From Ruminococcus flavefaciens ND2009 (GTDB lineage Bacteria; Bacillota; Clostridia; Oscillospirales; Ruminococcaceae), in contig NZ_JHXI01000007.1 in assembly GCF_000621785.1 (NCBI RefSeq), forward strand, positions 124,001 through 188,000: a DNA stretch of 64,000 nt, written 5' to 3'. Of this stretch, positions 16,380 through 25,378 are shown in pieces. The notes beneath the pieces are model-generated. The model was not told where the DNA came from and searched no databases. It was given only the letters and a program-made list of their open reading frames with translations. The stretch's first letter is position 1. The number at the start of each line of letters is the position of its first letter. The position numbers and the translations under genes are program-made.

Positions 16380-17276
16380 ATGGCTAAAAATCGAAGGATC
16401 CCATTCGGGTATCAGATGATAAACGGAGAGATAACAACACACCCGAGAGAGGTATATGCCGTATCCAAAATATTTGCTGAATACCTTAAAGGGAGAAGTC
16501 TGCTTGACATATCCAAAGAACTGCAAGCAGAAGGTATACCATATCATCCTTGTGAGGACAGCACATGGAACAAGAATATGATAAAGCGTATTCTTGAAAA
16601 TGAAAAGTACCTTGGGACTGAGATATATCCACAGATCATATCCCCCGACATCTTTCACAGAGCTAATAATAAAAAGCTGAAGAAAGCAACCAACATATGC
16701 ATAGTCCCCGATGAACTGAAAGAAATACGGAACATGACAATATGTGCTGAATGTCGAAAAAGACTGTTCAGAAATCAGAACGGTACATGGACCTGCAAGA
16801 CATATCGTTGCGGAGCATTTGAATTCAAAGCTACAGATCAGATGATATTATCGGCAGTACTTAATATGCTTAACTCAGCGATAGCAAATCCGAGTCTGCT
16901 GGATACAGACTCCGAGATGAGTGTTTATACACCTGACGGAGAAGTACTAAAGCAGAACAATGAGGTATCAAGGCTCATGGATAACCCTGAAATAGACTAT
17001 GATCGAGTGAAATGTGCGATACTGCAGCTGGCACAAATGAAATATGATTGTTGTACATATAGCGACATTCCGCAGAAAACAGAGTTGCTGAAAAAGCAGC
17101 TTTTAGATAAAAAACAGCAAAACACCCTTGACATCGAGCTCTTGAAGAAATGCGCTGAATACATAACTGTCAGTCATAATGCTACAATAGGACTCGAACT
17201 TATAAACGGAGTAAAACTGAATAATATAACGGAGAGGAGCAAAGAAATTGGAAGTTACGATGATACCTGCGACTAA
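16380..17276 (+). CDS. Recombinase-domain protein lacking the catalytic resolvase domain
   Basis: 298 residues from the ATG at 16380 (AGGAGGTG at 16367-16374). It begins directly with the recombinase domain (RRIPFGYQMINGEITTHPRE, ISKELQAEGIPYHPC, IKRILENEKYLG) and has a zinc-ribbon-like CAECRKRLFRNQNGTWTCKT, but no N-terminal YxRVS serine domain. It cannot cut DNA alone. It could act as a DNA-binding partner or directionality factor for the flanking full-length recombinases. It overlaps the next gene by 29 nt. Confidence 0.75.
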   Translation: MAKNRRIPFGYQMINGEITTHPREVYAVSKIFAEYLKGRSLLDISKELQAEGIPYHPCEDSTWNKNMIKRILENEKYLGTEIYPQIISPDIFHRANNKKLKKATNICIVPDELKEIRNMTICAECRKRLFRNQNGTWTCKTYRCGAFEFKATDQMILSAVLNMLNSAIANPSLLDTDSEMSVYTPDGEVLKQNNEVSRLMDNPEIDYDRVKCAILQLAQMKYDCCTYSDIPQKTELLKKQLLDKKQQNTLDIELLKKCAEYITVSHNATIGLELINGVKLNNITERSKEIGSYDDTCD

Positions 17277-18855
17277 GAAAATAAGTGCTGATACCACAGA
17301 TAAGTACCACCAGCTCAGAGTCGCAGCCTACTGCCGAGTTAGCACCGAGCAAGAGGAACAGCAGAACAGTTATCAAGTTCAGATTGATTACTACACTGAC
17401 CTTATCAATAAGAATAAGGAATGGGAGCTTGCAGGCATATTCGCCGACGAAGGCATATCGGGAACTCAGACCAAGAAGCGTACCGAGTTCAATAAGATGA
17501 TAAGGCTCTGCAAGAAGCGGAAAATTGACCTGGTCCTCTGTAAGTCCATAAGCCGATTCGCACGAAATACAGTTGATACCCTTGAATATGTCCGACAGCT
17601 CAAGGACCTCGGCATCGGCGTTATATTTGAGAAAGAAAACATAAACACCCTGACGATGACCTCAGAGTTCATGATAGCCCTGTACGGAAGTTTCGCACAA
17701 GCGGAGTCGGAATCAATAAGCAAAAACGTATCTTGGGGCGTAGAGAAAGCCTTCCGTGACGGAAAGGTCAGATATAGCTATAACAACCTATATGGTTACC
17801 GCAAAGGTGCAGACGGAAAACCGGAAATAATTCCTGAAGAAGCTGAAGTGGTAAGGCTGATATATAAGCTGTATCTTGACGGATTGACACTTAGACAAAT
17901 TGCTCAGCATCTGAAAAACTTGAACATACCTAAGCGTGAATATGCTGAATGGACTATAAATGGCATTCATTCAATATTATCAAACGAAAAGTACGTCGGA
18001 GATGCCTTGCTTCAAAAAACATATACTGTTGACTGCATAACCCATAAATCCGTAAAGAATAATGGAGAGCGCGCAAAGTACCTTGTAACTGATGCACATG
18101 ATGCGATAGTAGACAGAGATACATATAACCTCGTTCAACAAGAACTTACGCGCAGATCATCAATGCGAAAAAAGAGCGAAAAAACAGTATCACAGCAAGG
18201 CAGGTATTCAGGCAAATATGCTTTAAGTGAAATAATGGTATGTGCAGAATGTGGATCAGCATATAGGAGACAAGTATGGAATATCCACGGCAGAAAATGC
18301 CCGGTATGGCGATGTGTAAGTCGATTAGATTACGGTAAACGATACTGCAAGCAATCACCGTCACTTCATGAAGATAAGCTTCATAAAGCGATACTGTCAG
18401 CCATTAATGAGTACTATGACTGCAATAATAGTATAAAGGAACTACTGAAAAGCAATGTAGAACAAGCAATGGCAGGAGTAAGCCTGAAACAAACAAATGA
18501 GATTCAGAAAAGGCTTAGGGAGATCGATGATGCCCGAAATGATTACATCACCCTAATAGCAGCCGGAACTATGGATGAGGAAGCTCTGGACGAACAGTTC
18601 CAAAAGATGTATGCTGAGGAACAGAAACTTAACTCTCGACTGAAAGTTCTGGAAGAAAATAATAATATCGATAATAACAAAAGGTCGCGGATAGCTCAGG
18701 CACTTAAGAAAATAGACAACAGCACCTGCGAACTGACAGAATATAACGATATGCTGGTCAGAAAGCTTATAGAGTGTATAAAGGTCAACAGCAAGACAGA
18801 AATAACGATAGTCTTCAAAGGTGGGATAGAAACCACAGTTGAAGTGGAGAAATAA
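17248..18855 (+). CDS. Large serine recombinase (third gene of the cluster)
   Basis: 535 residues. The catalytic domain has AAYCRVST with the nucleophile at about S32, SRFARNTVDT and a long E helix. A recombinase domain, a zinc ribbon (VCAECGSAYRRQVW ... CPVWRC) and a coiled coil follow. GAGGAGC at 17234-17240 fits the TTG start at 17248; the ATG at 17260 is too distant. Its start overlaps the catalytic-less gene, so these two are co-translated. The cluster closes with a strong terminator. Confidence 0.9.
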   Translation: MEVTMIPATKKISADTTDKYHQLRVAAYCRVSTEQEEQQNSYQVQIDYYTDLINKNKEWELAGIFADEGISGTQTKKRTEFNKMIRLCKKRKIDLVLCKSISRFARNTVDTLEYVRQLKDLGIGVIFEKENINTLTMTSEFMIALYGSFAQAESESISKNVSWGVEKAFRDGKVRYSYNNLYGYRKGADGKPEIIPEEAEVVRLIYKLYLDGLTLRQIAQHLKNLNIPKREYAEWTINGIHSILSNEKYVGDALLQKTYTVDCITHKSVKNNGERAKYLVTDAHDAIVDRDTYNLVQQELTRRSSMRKKSEKTVSQQGRYSGKYALSEIMVCAECGSAYRRQVWNIHGRKCPVWRCVSRLDYGKRYCKQSPSLHEDKLHKAILSAINEYYDCNNSIKELLKSNVEQAMAGVSLKQTNEIQKRLREIDDARNDYITLIAAGTMDEEALDEQFQKMYAEEQKLNSRLKVLEENNNIDNNKRSRIAQALKKIDNSTCELTEYNDMLVRKLIECIKVNSKTEITIVFKGGIETTVEVEK

Positions 18856-18858
18856 GAG

Positions 18859-18898
18859 AAAGCTCGTCTATGAATGTAATAGTTCATAAACGAGCTTT
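18859..18898 (+). terminator. Rho-independent terminator of the recombinase cluster
   Basis: AAAGCTCGT pairs with ACGAGCTTT, with an inner TATGAA/TTCATA stem, then T-rich sequence. From here to about 19094 nothing gene-like is seen. Confidence 0.85.
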
Positions 18899-19094
18899 TA
18901 TCGTTAGAGAGAAGAACATTTTAGAATTAGAAGGGCGGGCATCAAAACAAGGGCGTGACATGAACAGAAATTATTGCTATAATAATCATATATTAAGGAA
19001 ATAGCTGTAAGGCTGCAATTTATATACAAGACTGTACGTTTAAATTCTCTTTGTGTATTGCATACAATTATTTTTTGAATATATTAATTTGACT

Positions 19095-19337
19095 AAAAGG
19101 CTTAAAATAACCATTTATCATATGTCATCTATAAAGTCATGGGGGCACAGCGCGGAGCCCGCGCAGCCAATTTCGCGTCTCAGTTTTTCTGGGGCGCGAT
19201 TTTCATTCCGCGCATTAAACTAATTACGATTTCAAATATACTGTTTATGTTAGACCTCCGGACATAACGTCCGGAGGCTTTTATTTTACTCTGAGAGTGC
19301 TTTAGCTATCGCCTCCGCACTCAGCTTCTTGCTTTCG
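19095..19337. repeat. 243-bp direct repeat, copy 1 (integrase 3' end and downstream)
   Basis: About 85-90% identical, same orientation, to 52230-52472. It spans the last 17 integrase codons plus 190 bp downstream. It holds GCGCGG-AGC-CCGCGC, an 11-bp imperfect stem TCGCGTCTCAG/CTGGGGCGCGA around T5, and CCTCCGGAC/GTCCGGAGG (19255-19277) next to a T-rich run. This is dense palindromic sequence expected near an attachment site or terminator. Confidence 0.8.
19255..19277. terminator. Palindromic terminator downstream of the integrase
   Basis: CCTCCGGAC-ATAAC-GTCCGGAGG followed by CTTTTATTTT on the plus strand. It lies 9 nt past the integrase stop on the other strand, so orientation of action is uncertain. 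Confidence 0.5.
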
Positions 19338-20197
19338 CTGTCCACATGGCTGTACACGTTGCTCGTTGTACCTATGTCGCTGTGACCAAGCCATTCCTGT
19401 ATCAACTTCATCTGTACTCCGTTTGCAAGGAGCAGACTGGCACAACTATGCCGCAGGTCATGGAAACGTATCTTCCGCAGACCGTTCTTGCGGAGCACTA
19501 TGGGGAAATGGTCTGACACATAGTTGGGACGTATCAGCTCTCCAACAGCGTCTACGCAGATGTAGTCCTCGTATTTCTTGCAGTAACCTCTGCCGAATGC
19601 CTTCTTCATCTCTGCCTGATGCTCACGCTCGGCGATGAGTGCCTGCTCGACTACGGGTATCAGCGGAAGGGTTCTGTATGACGATTTCGTTTTCATAACA
19701 TCGTAGCCTGCCACTCCATCCTCGTCCTGCAGGACCTTGTGCTTGATGCTTATGGTCTTGCCTACGAAGTCCACCGCTGACCATTTAAGTCCGATGACCT
19801 CGCTGCGGCGGAGTCCGTAATAGGCAGCTATAATGATGACGATGTGCAGCGGATCGTCCTTTGTGCAGTCGATGAGCTGCTTTATCTCCTCAGCGTTATA
19901 GTAGTTCCCGATGAACTGCACCGACTTCGGGCGGTCAGCCTGATCGACAGGATTTGTCGGAATGATACGACGCTTCATTGCAGACTTGAATGCAAGGTGC
20001 AGGAGCGAATGGTGCCGTTGACAGCTTGTGCCTTTCAGACCTTTGGCTCTGAGGTAAGCGTAATACTCGTTTATCTCGTCGCCTGTTATCTCCTTGACCT
20101 TTATCTTCATCTTTTTGAAAAATGGTATCATGTGTACGTCCATGTACCGCTTGTAGCTTGTGTATGTGGACTTTGTGATGTTGCCCTTCTGTTCCAT
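19286..20197 (-). CDS. Tyrosine recombinase / phage-type integrase
   Basis: 303 residues. A SAM-like core-binding domain (about 8-90) precedes a catalytic domain with the full set of active residues: R130 (YYGLRRSE), H246-xx-R249 (HDLRHSC), H272 (LGHSD) and the nucleophile Y282 (SNVYSHV). An AGGAGG site supports the start. It lacks the extra N-terminal arm-binding domain of about 70 residues that many clostridial element integrases carry. The gene's 3' end recurs as a remnant at 52.4 kb, so related elements have inserted in this region more than once. Confidence 0.9.
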   Translation of the reverse strand: MEQKGNITKSTYTSYKRYMDVHMIPFFKKMKIKVKEITGDEINEYYAYLRAKGLKGTSCQRHHSLLHLAFKSAMKRRIIPTNPVDQADRPKSVQFIGNYYNAEEIKQLIDCTKDDPLHIVIIIAAYYGLRRSEVIGLKWSAVDFVGKTISIKHKVLQDEDGVAGYDVMKTKSSYRTLPLIPVVEQALIAEREHQAEMKKAFGRGYCKKYEDYICVDAVGELIRPNYVSDHFPIVLRKNGLRKIRFHDLRHSCASLLLANGVQMKLIQEWLGHSDIGTTSNVYSHVDSESKKLSAEAIAKALSE

Positions 20198-20222
20198 AAT
20201 AATACCTCCTGTTATATTGAAT

Positions 20223-20250
20223 GGCGATACATGAAACGATCTGTATCGCC
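20223..20250 (-). terminator. Terminator-like hairpin between DUF438 gene and integrase
   Basis: GGCGATACA/TGTATCGCC, a 9-bp perfect stem, 8 nt after the DUF438 stop codon on the minus strand. Confidence 0.6.
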
Positions 20251-20257
20251 CTTATCC

Positions 20258-21799
20258 TTATTCCTGTGAATTAAAATGCTCTTTCACAAACTCCATATCC
20301 TGCACAAGCTCCACTGTTCCGAGATACTTGCCGTCCCTGTCACGAACTGCCATATATCTTACAAGCATCGTTCTGCCGCCCTTGTCCATCCATACGGGAA
20401 CACAGTCACGGCGGTTATTGCGGAAATCGTCAATGATACCTCTTACCATCTGTTCGATCTTTGGCGGGTGGCAGGAGAACACCTCTCGGTCTATCGCCAT
20501 TCCCGGACGTTTGAATACCTTTTCTCCCTCGTTGAAAAAACGGTTGATGTTGTCCGCATCGACAAAGGTGATCTCCATAGGTATCGTGTTGAACAATGCG
20601 GTTATCTGCTCTACTGTCATATGACCGCCGGGCATTACGATTTCATCATTGTCCACATTTTGCTTTTCGGCAGGAGCAACATTTTCGGCTTCTTCCCATA
20701 TCTCATTCGACACGTTGAAGCAGTCTGCATAGTCCTTGGAATCCCGGTAAATGCCATACCATTCCTCCAGCGTGAAATTCACCGCACATATCGGAAACAG
20801 GATATTCTGCTCCTTATAGATCATTTCCTCCGCACGTTTCAGGACAGCCTTCAGGCGCTCCGTCCGATCGGCAGTATGCTCTGTATCTTTTGCAAGAGAA
20901 GAAATTTCGTCCCTGATCTCATCATCGACTGTCCACATGACATCAGAGGGTCCGATAATGTCATATTTCACTTTCAGATGCGGATACAGCAGATCGCCTT
21001 TCTTCGCATAGTGTATCGAGATATCACGCAGTGCGGTCAGCTCGGCGGAAACAACATCACCGCTGTCGAGCTTATCTTTCAGCACGTTTATCAGCTTTGC
21101 AAGAGCATTGTTTTCCTGTGTGAACGTGTATAGCGGGTGTCCCTTGACCTTTGCAAGCTGATCGGCACGCTCCTGCTTATCGGTATATGCCTCCTTCGGC
21201 TTACCCTTTGCCCTGACCTCCTGCCACGAGGGCTGCTGTTCTCTTTTCAAGGATTCCTCCACAGCACGTTCTGCATTAGCGATCTGTTCCTCACGGGTAG
21301 CACCGTGAAACAGCGCCGAATGAACATCGCAGAGCCGCTGCACCTCGGAGACAGGCGTACCCTCCTTGATAAGAGCCTGCTCCGCTTTCATGATCTCGCT
21401 TGCTTCAACATCGCTGAAATTCTCCACAAATGCAGCACGGACGGTTTCCAGATCCTCGCCGCGTCCCAAACGTACAAGATAGCTTTTCAGCAGAGCAATG
21501 CGTATATTCTCATCAGCAACAGGGCTTGTTACAGGCTCATCGCTTTCCGCTTTTTCTGCCGATACCTCATCAGCACCGATGACCTCAAAGCCCTTTTCTG
21601 CAAAAGCCTTAATGACAGTCTCCATAGGAATTTTCATCATTCCTGCACCCTTTGGAATAGTCATGACTCTGCCGAGCGTTTGCAGCTTTGCTGGCTTTGT
21701 GATCTCCGTAAAGCCGAGTTCAAGCATGATATCCTTGACTTCCGGATATTCCTTAACAAGATCGTGTACTGTTTTCTTTAAGTTGATGATCTTTGCCAT
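20258..21799 (-). CDS. DUF1858/DUF438/hemerythrin/PAS sensor-like protein
   Basis: 513 residues, soluble. In order: DUF1858 (about 1-75, TVHDLVKEYPEVKDIMLELG), DUF438 (about 100-170, LKSYLVRLGRGEDLETVRAA), a hemerythrin-like HHE helical region (about 215-350, with HPLYTFTQENNAL, ISIHYAKKGDLLYPHLK) expected to hold a di-iron or oxygen/NO-sensing site, and a C-terminal PAS domain (about 395-510, NTIPMEITFVDADN). This architecture is known in anaerobes and is thought to sense redox or nitric oxide. No output domain is present. Confidence 0.88.
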   Translation of the reverse strand: MAKIINLKKTVHDLVKEYPEVKDIMLELGFTEITKPAKLQTLGRVMTIPKGAGMMKIPMETVIKAFAEKGFEVIGADEVSAEKAESDEPVTSPVADENIRIALLKSYLVRLGRGEDLETVRAAFVENFSDVEASEIMKAEQALIKEGTPVSEVQRLCDVHSALFHGATREEQIANAERAVEESLKREQQPSWQEVRAKGKPKEAYTDKQERADQLAKVKGHPLYTFTQENNALAKLINVLKDKLDSGDVVSAELTALRDISIHYAKKGDLLYPHLKVKYDIIGPSDVMWTVDDEIRDEISSLAKDTEHTADRTERLKAVLKRAEEMIYKEQNILFPICAVNFTLEEWYGIYRDSKDYADCFNVSNEIWEEAENVAPAEKQNVDNDEIVMPGGHMTVEQITALFNTIPMEITFVDADNINRFFNEGEKVFKRPGMAIDREVFSCHPPKIEQMVRGIIDDFRNNRRDCVPVWMDKGGRTMLVRYMAVRDRDGKYLGTVELVQDMEFVKEHFNSQE

Positions 21800-21836
21800 A
21801 ATGTGACACCGCTTTCCGTTTTCTTGGTTTCGCCCC

Positions 21837-22052
21837 TCAAATATACCTCAATAATTTGTCCGCACCTTTGCGTTTCGGGCTATCAGGTGTATCCGCTGCA
21901 TAACCCGGCGCGATGATAGCAGTCAAGACCTGATCCTCCGGCAATCCAATAAAAGTCGGCAGCTTGTCCTCATCATAGATACCCATTATAACCGTAGCCA
22001 GTCCCATCTCATGAGCTGCAAGGCAAAATGTTTGACAAGCAAAACCGCAAGA
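21837..22052 (-). pseudogene. Nitroreductase C-terminal fragment
   Basis: Reading the minus strand: ACQTFCLAAHEMGLATVIMG, then IGLPEDQVLTAIIAPGY and a KRKGADKLL tail before TGA at 21837. This is the typical end of a nitroreductase (FMN enzyme). A stop codon sits in frame at about 22053-22055 and no N-terminal part exists, so only some 70 residues survive. The metallophosphoesterase begins within it on the opposite strand. Confidence 0.75.
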
Positions 22053-24247
22053 TCAAAGCGGTCGTTGATATGATGTTTGATGACATTCCCTATTCCGAGG
22101 AGGTCACGCAGGCACAGGATAAAATAACACAGGCACTTAACACAGAGTTTGACAAGATAAAGGCTGACCGCCACGAGGACGAGGCTTTGGAGGAATTGCT
22201 GGGCAGGTACGGCAAGCTCTCGCAAATGGCAGAGCTTGCAGGCTATCCTGCGGAAAGTGCCGAAAAATGGCGCGGCGATACGGAAGCTGTTGATATTCGT
22301 CCGCTGAAAAAGGAGATATGGAAACAGCGTCTGAGGATATATTTTACATCGGCATTTGCGGTGTTTGCACTATTGCAGTTGTTCTGGCTTATCTACAACA
22401 TCACAGCTAAACCCGTTGCAGTTATCGGAAATGTGTTTGTTATATCAGTAGATCTATTTATCGCATCATTTCCGTTCCGCAAATATCTGAAAACCGAGAA
22501 AGCCACCGAGGGAAGCAAATACGACACCGATTCCTACAAATATCTCCGTACCCGAAGCGATAAGTACGCAAAACGTCTGCTCAACGGAATTGCTCTGCTG
22601 TTTGCGGTGGTGTTCGTGTTTGTGGCATCGGAGCTGAGCTTTTACTTCTTCGGCAATTCAAAGTCGGCTGAATTTGCGGAAAACTTCTTCAATAACAGCA
22701 TTGTGATAGAGATACCCGTATTTCTGCTGATAAAGAATATCCTCTCCCTCAGAATGATAAGGCGGAGGATAAATATTCCCGATAAGGACAAGTACAAAAA
22801 GCACATCATAGGCATTACGATTTTTTCGGCTGTCTACTGGCTTGCCGTGACCGCATTTACAGTCATAAAGAGCAAGGATATAGCATACCCCGGAAATGTC
22901 TTTATGATAGCAGGGATAATTTTCGGACTGCTCGTCATAGTCTATGATCTCACATTAAGACGCAAGGTCACATTCAGAAATATCGTCATCAACAAACCGA
23001 GAATAGCTGTTTATACGGCTGTTGCAGTTGCGGCATCGGGCTTTATGATCTTACAGCAGGACACATGGTACACGCAAAGCTACATCAATTCCGTTCCAGT
23101 TGTCGCGCATAACACTCACAAGATAGAGTACAATGACGAAACGGGAGTTTACACCATAACCAAAACCACAGATGATTTCAAGATACTGCATCTTACCGAC
23201 ATTCACATCGGCGGAAGTCTGTACTCCTACCGCAAGGATATAAAGGCGCTGAGGGCTTGCTATGCGGAGATAGAGCATACCCACCCTGACCTTGTTGTGG
23301 TCACGGGCGACCTTAGCTTTCCGCTGGGTATTATGTCCATGTCGCTGAACAACACCGCACCTGTGGGGCAGTTTGCGGCATTTATGCGAAATACCGGCAT
23401 TCCGTGGGCATTCACCTACGGCAACCACGATACCGAGTCGCTTGCATCTGCAAACAAACAGGAGCTGAACGAGGTCTACAAGTCGCTGTCTTTCAAGACC
23501 TCGGGCAATCTGCTTTACCCCTACACCCAGCCCGATGTTATGGGCAGGAACAATCAGCTGATCGAGATAAGAAATGCTGACGGCTCGCTGAACACGGGGC
23601 TTTTTATGATAGACTCAAACGCCTACACGGGCGAGGGCATCAACGTTTATGACTATATCCACGACGATCAGGTGGACTGGTATGCCGATGAAGTCCAGCG
23701 AATGAACGCTGAGGCAGGTCACACGGTAAATTCAATGGTGTTCTTCCATATCCCCTTGCAGGAGTACAAGACCGCCACTGAACTTTTTCTTGACGGCAGC
23801 GACGAGGTGAAATACTTCTACGGCGAAAACCCCGGTGACCACGGCGGTATCACCAACGATCTTGTGTGCTGCTCGGACTATCCGAGCAAGATGTTCGATA
23901 CCGCCCTTGAGCTTGGCAGCACGACGGGATTCTTCTGTGGTCACGACCACTACAATAATGCGTCTATCGAGTACAAGGGTATCCGCCTGACCTACGGCAT
24001 GAGCATCGACTACCTCGCAATGCCCGGCATTGAAAAAGAGACAAAACAGCGTGGTGCTGAACTGATTACCATTCACGCCGACAGCACATGGGAGTCAGAA
24101 CAGATACCGCTTGATTCTATAACACAACAAAAAGCAGATGCTTTCTACCGTGAAAGCATCTGCTTCTTTAAGAGGACAGCTTTGAGTAAGCTATACCTTT
24201 GTCTGTCCGTTAGTATGCTTTTAAAAGCTGTACTAATTTTAGCATAA
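22028..24247 (+). CDS. Membrane-anchored metallophosphoesterase with stop-codon read-through tail
   Basis: 739 residues. A cytoplasmic N-terminus (about 1-100) is followed by some seven hydrophobic segments (about 104-350) and a calcineurin-like phosphoesterase domain with ILHLTDIHIGG (about 388), VVVTGDLSFP, TYGNHDTE and FCGHDHYN motifs, a complete two-metal site. The sibling fragment at 53.1 kb stops right after PLDSLT; here the equivalent codon is CAA, so the frame runs on through its own terminator hairpin for about 45 extra residues. No clear ribosome site precedes the ATG at 22028, which lies inside the antisense nitroreductase remnant; the 5' end may be rearranged. Confidence 0.8.
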   Translation: MFDKQNRKIKAVVDMMFDDIPYSEEVTQAQDKITQALNTEFDKIKADRHEDEALEELLGRYGKLSQMAELAGYPAESAEKWRGDTEAVDIRPLKKEIWKQRLRIYFTSAFAVFALLQLFWLIYNITAKPVAVIGNVFVISVDLFIASFPFRKYLKTEKATEGSKYDTDSYKYLRTRSDKYAKRLLNGIALLFAVVFVFVASELSFYFFGNSKSAEFAENFFNNSIVIEIPVFLLIKNILSLRMIRRRINIPDKDKYKKHIIGITIFSAVYWLAVTAFTVIKSKDIAYPGNVFMIAGIIFGLLVIVYDLTLRRKVTFRNIVINKPRIAVYTAVAVAASGFMILQQDTWYTQSYINSVPVVAHNTHKIEYNDETGVYTITKTTDDFKILHLTDIHIGGSLYSYRKDIKALRACYAEIEHTHPDLVVVTGDLSFPLGIMSMSLNNTAPVGQFAAFMRNTGIPWAFTYGNHDTESLASANKQELNEVYKSLSFKTSGNLLYPYTQPDVMGRNNQLIEIRNADGSLNTGLFMIDSNAYTGEGINVYDYIHDDQVDWYADEVQRMNAEAGHTVNSMVFFHIPLQEYKTATELFLDGSDEVKYFYGENPGDHGGITNDLVCCSDYPSKMFDTALELGSTTGFFCGHDHYNNASIEYKGIRLTYGMSIDYLAMPGIEKETKQRGAELITIHADSTWESEQIPLDSITQQKADAFYRESICFFKRTALSKLYLCLSVSMLLKAVLILA
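24132..24165 (+). terminator. Former terminator now inside the metallophosphoesterase frame
   Basis: AAGCAGATGCTTTC/GAAAGCATCTGCTT, 14-bp stem. The same hairpin with a full T-run follows the sibling fragment at 53129-53166. Here the T-run is interrupted (TTCTTTAAG). Confidence 0.65.
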
Positions 24248-24356
24248 TCTGCATAATAGTCAATCAGCACAGGACGCATTTCTCCATTCTCACTGAGAGA
24301 TTTTTTCAGTTGGCTAATGTGACATTCCTGTCAAAAATATGAAACCTGTGTGAAAA

Positions 24357-24399
24357 TTAGCACTCTCACCTTGACAGTGCTAATTCGGAGTGCTATAAT
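24357..24399 (+). promoter_or_regulatory. CIRCE operator overlapping a vegetative promoter
   Basis: TTAGCACTC (24357-24365), nine bases, CAGTGCTAA (24375-24383): the CIRCE element bound by HrcA, with one mismatch in the right arm. It overlaps TTGACA (24371-24376), a 17-nt spacer and TATAAT (24394-24399). HrcA binding here would block transcription until heat shock. Confidence 0.88.
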
Positions 24400-24510
24400 A
24401 TAATCAGAACAAAGGAACAGAGAAGCACCAAAGGATCCGGGTGCTGAACCCTCCGTCCCCTTGCTCGAAGCAATGGAAACAATGTGACGAGTAAAAAGGA
24501 GGACTGACCT

Positions 24511-24954
24511 ATGTTGTATCCAAGCATTTTCGGTGAAAATTTATTCGATGATTTCTTCAGATTCCCTGATTTTGGCAGAGATGTGGAGAAGAAGCTGTAC
24601 GGCAAACACGCTGCACAGGTAATGAAGACCGATGTTCATGAGCATGACGACCACTATGAGATCGTGATCGACCTGCCGGGCTTCAAGAAAGACCAGATCA
24701 ATCTTGAGCTTCAGAACGGTTATCTGACTGTCAGCGCCGCAAAGGGACTTGACAAAGACGAAAAGTCAAAGAAGGGCAAGCTGATCCGTCAGGAGCGTTA
24801 TGCAGGCGCAATGCAGAGGAGCTTCTACATCGGTGATACTGTTACCGAAGCCGATGTAAAGGCTAAATTTGAGGACGGTGTTCTTAACATCTGCGTTCCG
24901 AAGGCAGAGCCAAAGAAGCTGGAAAATCACAAGTATATTGCCATTGAGGGATAA
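24511..24954 (+). CDS. Hsp20 family small heat-shock protein
   Basis: 147 residues with an alpha-crystallin domain (about 38-135): VMKTDVHEHDDHYEIVIDLP, then GFKKDQINLELQNGYLTVSA and the closing strand VKAKFEDGVLNICVPK. Family members hold unfolding proteins in a refoldable state without ATP. AAAAGGAGG precedes the ATG. The CIRCE promoter upstream places it in the HrcA regulon. Confidence 0.93.
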   Translation: MLYPSIFGENLFDDFFRFPDFGRDVEKKLYGKHAAQVMKTDVHEHDDHYEIVIDLPGFKKDQINLELQNGYLTVSAAKGLDKDEKSKKGKLIRQERYAGAMQRSFYIGDTVTEADVKAKFEDGVLNICVPKAEPKKLENHKYIAIEG

Positions 24955-24984
24955 TACCTCGCTAAGTTCATATCCCAAAATAAT

Positions 24985-25027
24985 ACTCCCCGGAGCTGTT
25001 CATATGAGCAGTTCCGGGGAGTTTTTT
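24985..25027 (+). terminator. Rho-independent terminator of hsp20
   Basis: ACTCCCCGGA-CTG-TCAT... pairs with its complement to TCCGGGGAGT, giving a stem of about 17 bp with two mismatches, then six T. Confidence 0.88.
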
Positions 25028-25068
25028 ACACTTTAGTGCAGTTTTTGTGCTTATCGACCTTCTTCACG

Positions 25069-25302
25069 ATGTTATATCTGTCACCGCAGTATGAGGTTAC
25101 GGAAACTGTTATCGCTTACTGCATCGCCAACAAACCCGACGATTCAGACTATGTTATCCTGCCTGTTTCCAACTTCGATGCTTACTTCGGAAATACCAGC
25201 TTCAGCCACAAGTGGCTCAATTTGTTCCCTGATACGCTGCTTGAACGTGATAAGCAGAGCTTTGGGGTGTGTAGGTTAAAATTACAGATTAATATCATCT
25301 GA
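25069..25302 (+). CDS. Short unidentified frame, possibly a gene fragment
   Basis: About 77 residues (MLYLSPQYEVTETVIAYCIA ... FDAYFGNTSFSHKWLNLFPD). The middle has protein-like composition, but there is no ribosome site and the tail looks random, so this may be a remnant. Nothing convincing is seen from 25303 to 25378. Confidence 0.3.
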   Translation: MLYLSPQYEVTETVIAYCIANKPDDSDYVILPVSNFDAYFGNTSFSHKWLNLFPDTLLERDKQSFGVCRLKLQINII

Positions 25303-25378
25303 TTATAACGTCAGAGATCTTGCAGTGAAAGCTGTTTGAATTGCTTCTCAGCGATCCTTGCCAATGCTGTGACTATTC

